Below, piece after piece: positions 7,031-12,805 of a stretch of DNA of 15,612 bases. Origin of the DNA: Pseudobdellovibrionaceae bacterium (GTDB taxonomy: Bacteria; Bdellovibrionota; Bdellovibrionia; Bdellovibrionales; JAMPXM01); NCBI GenBank assembly GCA_016791465.1, contig JAEUWE010000268.1:1-15612 (forward strand). Reading direction: 5' to 3'. Below the pieces are notes generated by a model. That model had not been told where the DNA came from. It did no database searches and saw only the letters and a program-made list of their open reading frames with translations. The translations under genes and the position numbers were made by a program. The number at the start of each line of letters is the position of its first letter. The stretch's first letter is position 1.

Positions 7031-7989
7031 AGAACCTCATTGTCGATCATCTCTCGATCCGCTTTGGCGCGGCGAACCCGGTTCGCGATGTTTGCTTTCA
7101 ACTGGATGCTGGGCGATCGCTTGGCGTCGTGGGTGAGTCAGGTTCTGGAAAATCTCTTACAGCGCTGGCGCTGATGGGGCTTTTGCCCGATCAGGCACGA
7201 GTCAGTGGCGAGCTTTCGTGGGGTGGTCGTTCACTTCAGGCTATGTCGGAGCGTGAACGCCGGGCGGTTCGTGGTCGAGAGATCGCAATGATCTTTCAGG
7301 ATCCAATGACGTGCTTAAATCCGAGTTTCACGGTTGGATATCAAATCGATGAAGTGCTTAAGCTTCGTCTTGGAATACGTTCGCGCGTCGAGCGTCGTAA
7401 GCGTGGTCTCGAAATTCTGAGCGACGTCGGTATTCCGGCGCCCGAAACGCGTTGGGACGCCTACCCACATCAGCTTTCTGGTGGAATGAGCCAGCGTGTG
7501 GCGATCGCTCAGGCCCTGGCTTCAGAGCCTGAGCTACTGATTGCGGATGAGCCAACGACGGCTTTGGATGTCACCGTCCAAATGCAGATTCTTGAGCTTC
7601 TTTTTTCTCTTAAGAAGAAGCGCGGGATGTCATTGCTCTTTGTAACTCATGATCTCTCTGTCGCCGGTAGGCTATGCGACGAAATCCTCGTGATGTATGC
7701 GGGTCAATCGCTCGAGCTCGCCTCGGCGAACGCGATTTTGAAGTTTCCACAGCATCCGTATACACAGGCGCTCCTCGCTGCTCGGCCCCACTTGGGTGGT
7801 GGCGCCAGTGAGCGACTAAAGACAATTCCTGGCTCGGTTCCGCGGGCCAACGAGCAGATTCGCGGCTGTGTGTTCGCGGCTCGATGTGAGAAAAAATTTG
7901 ATCGCTGCGAGCGTGAGGCTCCGGTGTTCAGTTCGGCTTCGCAATTCAATCGATGTTTTTTATCCAAAAACGAAAGGGGCTCATTGTGA
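7027..7989 (+). CDS. dppD: Dipeptide ABC transporter ATP-binding protein DppD
   Basis: This is one of the two nucleotide-binding subunits, 320 residues. Walker A is GESGSGKS (36-43), the Q-loop is IFQDP, the ABC signature is LSGGMSQR (150-157), Walker B is LLIADEPTTALD (170-181) and the switch His is in VTHDLS. The C-terminal oligopeptide-transporter extension carries four Cys at 281, 287, 294 and 310. This C-x5-C-x6-C-x15-C pattern is the one for which a [4Fe-4S] cluster has been reported in OppD/DppD-type ATPases (from memory). It starts at ATG 7027 inside the dppC stop and its stop overlaps the GTG of the next gene, so it is translated within a tightly coupled operon. Confidence 0.95.
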   Translation: MKNLIVDHLSIRFGAANPVRDVCFQLDAGRSLGVVGESGSGKSLTALALMGLLPDQARVSGELSWGGRSLQAMSERERRAVRGREIAMIFQDPMTCLNPSFTVGYQIDEVLKLRLGIRSRVERRKRGLEILSDVGIPAPETRWDAYPHQLSGGMSQRVAIAQALASEPELLIADEPTTALDVTVQMQILELLFSLKKKRGMSLLFVTHDLSVAGRLCDEILVMYAGQSLELASANAILKFPQHPYTQALLAARPHLGGGASERLKTIPGSVPRANEQIRGCVFAARCEKKFDRCEREAPVFSSASQFNRCFLSKNERGSL

Positions 7990-8405
7990 AAAACCTGTTC
8001 ATCGTTCTCTGTGTTCTCGTTACCGCATCGCTTGCTCAAGCTGAAAAGAAGGCCACGGCCGAGAAAGTAAAAAAGGAGTCGGCTGAGGCTGTCGAAGCAG
8101 CGCAGGAATTTGCCACTGAAAAAAAAGAAGACTTCGCTAAACGTATGAAATCGAATCTGGCCGACATCGATCGTGAAATCGAGGGCCTGAAAAAAGACGC
8201 GCAGTCGACGTCGGCCGAGGTTCAAGAGAAGACAAAAAAGAAGCTTGCTGAGCTTCAGCAAAAGCGCGACGAGCTCAACAAGAAGTACGAGGCTTTTGAA
8301 AAGTCGACCGGTGCAGCTTGGACAAAAATGAAAAAAGGTCTTGAGAAAGCGTGGAGCGAGGTTCGCACTGCGTACGACGATGCGAAAACAGAATTAAAGA
8401 AGTGA
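7986..8405 (+). CDS. Small exported Lys/Glu-rich coiled-coil protein inserted in the dpp operon
   Basis: The product has 139 residues. GTG 7986 is preferred because it overlaps the dppD stop as GTGA, is preceded by GAAAGGGG (7972-7979) and gives a clean signal peptide (VKNLFIVLCVLVTASLAQA, cleavage before EKK). The ATG 33 nt upstream would put charged residues before it. The mature part is almost entirely charged helix with heptad-like Ala/Leu spacing, probably a coiled coil. It includes LAELQQKRDELNKKYEAFEK followed by GAAWTKMKKGLEKAWSEV. That last pattern resembles small helical proteins of the sll1863 type, many of which lack a signal peptide. No role in peptide uptake is known for such proteins. 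It could scaffold or stabilise the envelope, or contact DppA. Being a gene is well supported; its function is unknown. Confidence 0.85.
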   Translation: MKNLFIVLCVLVTASLAQAEKKATAEKVKKESAEAVEAAQEFATEKKEDFAKRMKSNLADIDREIEGLKKDAQSTSAEVQEKTKKKLAELQQKRDELNKKYEAFEKSTGAAWTKMKKGLEKAWSEVRTAYDDAKTELKK

Positions 8406-8412
8406 GATCTGA

Positions 8413-9324
8413 GTGAGACTTCGCGCCCACGGCCTTGAGAAAACCTATCACGTTCCCGGAGGCGCTGTGCGCGCTCTTCGGGGCGTTGATCTTGAAGTCG
8501 GTGAGGGCGAAACGCTCGCCATCGTTGGTGAAAGCGGCTGTGGCAAGAGCACGCTCGCACGCTTGCTTGTGGGGCTCGAAAAGCCTGATCGCGGCGTGAT
8601 CGAAACCAGTGAATCGATTATTCCGATGGTATTTCAAGACTCGCTCGGTTCACTTCATCCGCGCCGTCGGGTCGAACAGATTCTCGTTGAGCCGATTTTG
8701 ATTCGCGAGGGTCGTTGGCGGTTTACTCCCGCCGATCGTGGTCGCGCTGAGGCGATCGCTGCAAAAGTTGGAATCACGGCGGAACTTTTGGGTCGTTTCC
8801 CGCATGAGCTTTCAGGTGGTCAGCGACAGCGAGTGAATATTGGACGCGCTCTGGCTCTCGATTCAAAGATTCTAGTATTGGATGAGCCGGTCTCAGCTCT
8901 CGATGTTTCGATTCAGGCGCAGATTCTCAATTTGCTAAAAGAACTCCAAGCGACTCAAGGACTGTCACTGATCTTTATTTCACACGATCTTTCGGTTGTT
9001 CGATTCATCGCACAGCGTGTCGCGGTTTTGTATCTGGGGCGAGTTGTTGAAAGCGGACCCGCGCGCGAAGTGCTGACGAAAGCGCAACACCCCTATACGG
9101 AGACGCTCTTGCAGTCCGATCCCGATGCGACCGACGGGCCGCCGGTGCGTGTTGTTCAGGGTGAGCCGCCCTCGCCGCTTGAGGTCTTGCCTGGCTGTTC
9201 ATTCGCAGGGCGCTGTCCCTTGGTTCAGCCGATTTGTCGGACCGAATATCCAGCGGCCACCGTGAGAGGCGACCGTCAGTTCAGCTGCCACGTTCGTGCC
9301 CAGGCCGACGGAACCGAGAACTGA
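8413..9324 (+). CDS. dppF: Dipeptide ABC transporter ATP-binding protein DppF
   Basis: This is the second ATPase subunit, 303 residues, starting at GTG 8413, 7 nt after the previous stop and with only a weak ribosome site (GTGAGA). Walker A is GESGCGKS (39-46), the Q-loop is MVFQD, the signature is LSGGQRQR (133-140), Walker B is ILVLDEPVSALD (153-164) and the switch His is in FISHDLS. C-terminal Cys at 262, 268, 275 and 292 repeat the DppD pattern (C-x5-C-x6-C-x16-C), again suggesting an iron-sulfur site. The stretch between Walker A and the Q-loop is about 15 residues shorter than in E. coli DppF, and the whole protein is about 30 shorter. It pairs with DppD under DppBC and closes the operon. 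Confidence 0.95.
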   Translation: MRLRAHGLEKTYHVPGGAVRALRGVDLEVGEGETLAIVGESGCGKSTLARLLVGLEKPDRGVIETSESIIPMVFQDSLGSLHPRRRVEQILVEPILIREGRWRFTPADRGRAEAIAAKVGITAELLGRFPHELSGGQRQRVNIGRALALDSKILVLDEPVSALDVSIQAQILNLLKELQATQGLSLIFISHDLSVVRFIAQRVAVLYLGRVVESGPAREVLTKAQHPYTETLLQSDPDATDGPPVRVVQGEPPSPLEVLPGCSFAGRCPLVQPICRTEYPAATVRGDRQFSCHVRAQADGTEN

Positions 9325-9386
9325 GTTTACTGCTTGGGGACGCCAGGTTACGTTTTGTTCGCTGATGTCCCTTGCAGATCTCAGTT
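9319..9386. terminator. Long imperfect hairpin between convergent genes, candidate bidirectional terminator
   Basis: Arms AACTGAG...CTGC...GGGAC and GTCCC...GCAG...CTCAGTT pair in register around a loop of about 25 nt. The hairpin starts over the dppF stop codon and ends 13 nt before the end of the minus-strand lipoprotein gene. On the plus strand a T-rich stretch (TTGATTATTTT) follows, but it is not a clean U-tract. The location between convergent gene ends favours a terminator. The bulged stem makes this only moderately likely. Confidence 0.4.
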
Positions 9387-9399
9387 GAAGCAAACTTGA

Positions 9400-10314
9400 T
9401 TATTTTAAAATGTTGAACTCGAGGATGCCACCGAAGGCCGAACGAACTGCACTCAATTTGAATGCGGCATTGTCTGTACGGTGGCAAGTGATTGCAATAC
9501 GGCCGTTGTTGAGTTCGAGTGAAAGCTCACGTTTGCCGTAAGAATCGGTACGTTCCGTCTGACTTTTCATTTCGAGGTTTGAAACTTTGTCCTTCTTTTT
9601 TGTTGGCTTTGCTTGGTCGTTGACGAAGCAGGCAGCGTTTTCTGAGGTCATGTAGTTTAATAGGCGACTTTCTTCGTCGATAGTTCCGTTCGCAACGCCG
9701 AGGTGCTTTGATTTTAACAGTTTGGCGAAAGCGGCCTGGTCGCGAATCGTAATTTGGATCTGTTCAGATCGAAGTTCTGACATCGCGATGGAGTCTTCAG
9801 TGACAGGAGCCGGCGCTGGGGCTGGAACCGTTGCTGTTTCGACAGTCACCGCCATCGGTGCAGGTTGTTCAGCGGGACGTGTTTGTTCCATGGAGACTGA
9901 TGAAGAGATTTGCGGAGCAGCCTTCTTTTTGGTCTCGAAGAATTTTTCGACTGTGGCGCAGCCGGTCCGATGATCATCGCTGGAGACGGTTTTTGTGGAA
10001 AAGTCGACCTCTGCTCGACAGGTTACGTTCGCATGGGTCGCAAAGAACAGTTTGCAGGCGGAATGAATGTTATCGAGTTGAGCTGAAATCCTGGACTCAG
10101 GATAGAGTTCTGGATTCTTAGTCATGCTCTTCAGCTGGCGCGCCTCTGAGCTGATTTTGTTGTAGTCATTAATGTATCGCTGGCTGCAGTTTCCGCCGCT
10201 GTCGACACTGATTGAGCCGCCGCCACCGGAGACTGATGAGCTGTTGGATCCACAGGCGGCAAGAGCGAGGGCAAAAGGAAGCGTTGCAAAGAGATGGTAG
10301 TTCAGTCGTTTCAT
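9400..10314 (-). CDS. Probable outer-membrane lipoprotein with disulfide-type Cys pairs, function unknown
   Basis: The product has 304 residues. ATG 10314 is chosen because GGAG lies 5 nt upstream and it gives a proper lipoprotein signal: MKRLNYHLF, hydrophobic core, lipobox LAAC with Cys21. The longer frame from 10371 would bury this signal. Gly at +2 is compatible with outer-membrane sorting in E. coli-type rules. After a Ser/Gly tether, an N-terminal region (about 43-125) has Cys at 43, 87, 99 and 119. An Ala/Pro-rich linker follows (VPAPAPAPV). The C-terminal domain has Cys in AACFVN and ITCHRT and looks beta-rich near the end. The even Cys number beyond the lipid Cys suits disulfides in the periplasm. 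I do not recognise the family. It is transcribed alone, convergent with dppF and divergent from aroB. Confidence 0.82.
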   Translation of the reverse strand: MKRLNYHLFATLPFALALAACGSNSSSVSGGGGSISVDSGGNCSQRYINDYNKISSEARQLKSMTKNPELYPESRISAQLDNIHSACKLFFATHANVTCRAEVDFSTKTVSSDDHRTGCATVEKFFETKKKAAPQISSSVSMEQTRPAEQPAPMAVTVETATVPAPAPAPVTEDSIAMSELRSEQIQITIRDQAAFAKLLKSKHLGVANGTIDEESRLLNYMTSENAACFVNDQAKPTKKKDKVSNLEMKSQTERTDSYGKRELSLELNNGRIAITCHRTDNAAFKLSAVRSAFGGILEFNILK

Positions 10315-10330
10315 CGTGTCTCCGTATCCG

Positions 10331-10336
10331 ATTTTA
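10331..10336 (-). promoter_or_regulatory. Candidate -10 element of the lipoprotein gene
   Basis: TAAAAT on the minus strand (5 of 6 with TATAAT) lies 16 nt before the ATG at 10314. No good -35 hexamer is found 16-18 nt upstream. It would give a leader of about 10 nt that just contains the GGAG ribosome site. Confidence 0.3.
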
Positions 10337-10479
10337 GAGGGCGCAATTGTTATGGGAGGGGCTGATTGCATGCCTCGGGCCCTGCGGTTAGGAGTCCCGG
10401 TTGAACGGAGCGCGAGATGAGACTCAGGCGATTGAACTAGATGCCATCGTCGAGACGCTAATTGTCACTCAGTCAGCAC

Positions 10480-10509
10480 TTGAGTAAGGGTCGGCAAGCG
10501 ACTTAATCT
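10480..10509 (+). promoter_or_regulatory. Candidate aroB promoter placing transcription start at or next to the ATG
   Basis: TTGAGT (10480-10485), an 18-nt spacer and TAATCT (10504-10509) keep the most conserved promoter positions but match the consensus weakly. The -10 ends 5 nt before the aroB ATG and no usable Shine-Dalgarno sequence lies upstream, so the mRNA may be leaderless. TTGTCA (10462-10467) with TAAGGG is a weaker alternative. A 5-bp inverted repeat ACTCA/TGAGT (10467-10471, 10481-10485) overlaps the -35. The rest of the 200-base divergent gap shows nothing clear. Confidence 0.25.
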
Positions 10510-10514
10510 AGGCC

Positions 10515-11534
10515 ATGCGCTATAACCTCCGACAGGTTCAGAGTTTCAATTCGATTCGCGTTTCTCCGGACCACACGATTCTTGTCTTCGATCGCCGCCT
10601 GCTTCAGGCCTCACCGGCATTTCGGCGATGGGCGAAGTCATTTCCGTTTCAATTCGCGGTAAAAGCGGGCGAGGGGTTGAAGTCGCTTAACAGCTTCTCG
10701 ACTTTTACCGAGAAAGTGCATCGTGTGGTTGGTGGACGAGCCAATCGCGAATGGACGGTGGTTGCCGTCGGCGGTGGATCAGTTGGCGATTTCGCAGGCT
10801 TTTTTGCCTCGGTTTATAAGCGAGGATTAAAGCTGATTCATATTCCATCGACATGGCTTTCAGCAATTGATTCTAGCCATGGAGGGAAGACTGCGCTCAA
10901 CCTTATGGGAGCAAAAAACCAAATCGGTACGTTCTATCCAGCTGAGCAAACGATTTTGGTTCGTGAACTTCTGCTCGCACAGCCGACCGCACGGATTGAA
11001 GATGGCGTCGGTGAGCTTGCGAAGGCGGCAATTCTCTCAGGAGGTACTTGGGGCAAGGGCCTAATGCGACCGACCACAAAGCAGGGCGAGTGGCTTTGGC
11101 GCAATCTACCACAGGCGATCAAAGTGAAAATGAAGATCGTGTCGAGCGATCCATTTGAAACCAAGGGAGCTCGCCAGGTTTTGAATCTTGGTCATACGTT
11201 CGGTCATGTGCTTGAGGCCGTACAGGGCCTTTCGCATGGAGCCGCCGTTGGTCAGGGACTGTTGTTTGCGATCGATGTGAGTGAACGTGCGGGTCGACTG
11301 AACGAATATGACGGAATGGCGTTTCGAAACTGGCTTGCGATGCTTGGCATTGAGCAGACCGCCGATCCGGTTCGCGAGCAAGATGCACGCAAAGCACTTC
11401 TGCACGATAAGAAACGTGGGAGCGGCGAAGATTTGATTTTTATTCTGATTGAAAAGATGGGGCGCGTACGACGGCAATCTGTTGCGGTTGAGAGATTGAT
11501 TTCGATTGGAATTGAGACGGGATGGATATGCTAG
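10515..11534 (+). CDS. aroB: 3-Dehydroquinate synthase AroB
   Basis: This enzyme converts DAHP to 3-dehydroquinate, the second step of the shikimate pathway, using NAD and a divalent metal. It has 339 residues, slightly below the usual 350-360. Family motifs are GGGSVGDFAGF (NAD-binding Gly cluster at 86-88, Asp92), HIPSTWLSAIDSSHGGKTALN, KNQIGTFYPAEQTIL and LNLGHTFGH. The metal ligands appear as Glu167 (VGELAKA), His227 and His241. The usual HGEAV around the last ligand reads HGAAV here. The Lys-rich HDKKRGSGEDLIFIL near the C-terminus corresponds to the family DKK motif. The gene overlaps the downstream fusion gene by 13 nt, so the two products are made together. No clear ribosome site precedes the ATG. 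Confidence 0.93.
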   Translation: MRYNLRQVQSFNSIRVSPDHTILVFDRRLLQASPAFRRWAKSFPFQFAVKAGEGLKSLNSFSTFTEKVHRVVGGRANREWTVVAVGGGSVGDFAGFFASVYKRGLKLIHIPSTWLSAIDSSHGGKTALNLMGAKNQIGTFYPAEQTILVRELLLAQPTARIEDGVGELAKAAILSGGTWGKGLMRPTTKQGEWLWRNLPQAIKVKMKIVSSDPFETKGARQVLNLGHTFGHVLEAVQGLSHGAAVGQGLLFAIDVSERAGRLNEYDGMAFRNWLAMLGIEQTADPVREQDARKALLHDKKRGSGEDLIFILIEKMGRVRRQSVAVERLISIGIETGWIC

Positions 11535-12805
11535 ATATCGCTTCGCCTATTCGAGTCCGCCGGCCATTTTATTATGATGGACCTGTCCCACGGTCGAAAT
11601 CTTGGCTGAACCGTGCGTTGATTCTGAGGTCGATCTTTCCAGGGCTCACAATTGAAGGCTGGCATCCATCCGAAGCCGATGGTGAAGACGTCACGCATAT
11701 CGGTCAGGCACTTCGCGATCTTGCAGCCGGCAAACGTGAATTTAAAATTGGCGATTCAGGCACAGGGTTTCGTTTCTTGCTTGCGAGACTCTCGCGCGAG
11801 TCGGGAGAGTTTCTTATTCACGGGAGTGAGCGACTATTTTCACGACCGCACCTCGAGCTGTATCGTGTTCTCAGTCTCTTGGGAGCGAAGGTTCGTGTTG
11901 AGTCACCGACGTCAGTTCGATTGGGGGCTCGCGGTTGGCCAAAAGGGACCATTCAGCTGAGTGTCGATGCCGCCGAGTCGAGTCAGTTTGCATCAGCACT
12001 TTTGCTTGCCGGTTCGAACATTGGCGACGGTGTTTCTCTTGAGGTGAGGACTCATGCTGATTCTCCAATGCGTTCTGGCGGCTATTTGGAGATGACGACA
12101 AGAATGCTCGAGCAGATCGGGTGCCAGGTCAGTCGACTGAATAGTCGCGGCCAGATGTTGATTCAAATTAAAGCTCCGGCTGGAGACGTGAAACTTTCCG
12201 TGCATGCGGAGCCGGACTGGAGCTCAGTTTTTACGCTGGCCTGTCTTGCCAGTGTTGAAACGGCGGGTTTGCTGAAGCTCTCGGAGCGCGATTCGCAAAC
12301 ATTGGCAACGACGGCGCAGCCCGATGCTATCGGACTTTCGTTTCTAGAGCAGTCTGGTGTGCACATTGAGCGCGGGCGACATATTGAAGTTCACGGCCGT
12401 CGGCAAAGACACGGAATTGACTGCGACCTCGGTGGTGCGCCGGATTTGTTTCCGTGCCTCGCCGCTGTCCTGGCGACAGCCGAAGGCGCTTCAACACTGA
12501 GTGGCGCTCCCCAGCTTCGTCTCAAAGAGTCCGATCGGATTCGAACGACGGTTGAGACGTTGCGTTCAGTTGGAATTTCAGTTGAGGAGAGGCCCGACGG
12601 AATTCGCCTGGCCGGTGGTGCTCCACCTGCGTGGTGGCACGAGCGCCGAGAAATGCAATCCGCGATTGTTTGCAATCCTGATCATGACCACCGAGCGGCT
12701 TTCCAAGTCGGAGTCTTGGCCCAGGCTGGAGCGCCGGTCCAGGTGAGTGAGCGCGGCGTTGTTGCAAAGAGTCTTCCGTTATTCTGGTCAATCGTGGAAG
12801 GCGAT
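11522..12805 (+). other. EPSP synthase (AroA) domain of the fusion, residues 1-428
   Basis: This domain makes EPSP from shikimate-3-phosphate and phosphoenolpyruvate. Key residues line up with E. coli AroA (numbering from memory): Lys26 with K22 and Arg31 with R27 in PRSKSWLNRAL; Asp308 with D313 in GGAPDLFP; Lys335/Glu336 with K340/E341 in RLKESDRI; Arg391 with R386 in DHDHRAAF; Lys416 with K411 in VAKSLP. The D308-K335 and R391-K416 spacings equal those of E. coli. The phosphoenolpyruvate loop reads GDSGTGFR (77-84) where E. coli has GNAGTAMR; the central Gly and the Arg are kept. The domain should be active. Confidence 0.92.

Noticed and set aside
7953..7985. ATG start of the coiled-coil gene inside dppD
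   Set aside because: It adds a basic stretch before the signal peptide; GTG 7986 has a strong ribosome site and the GTGA overlap.
7704..8261. 185-codon minus-strand ORF across dppD and the coiled-coil gene
   Set aside because: It is antisense to two well-supported genes, and Lys-rich codons on the plus strand explain its Phe/Leu-rich look.
10315..10371. 19-residue N-terminal extension of the lipoprotein
   Set aside because: It would bury a textbook lipoprotein signal peptide, and ATG 10314 has its own GGAG at normal spacing.
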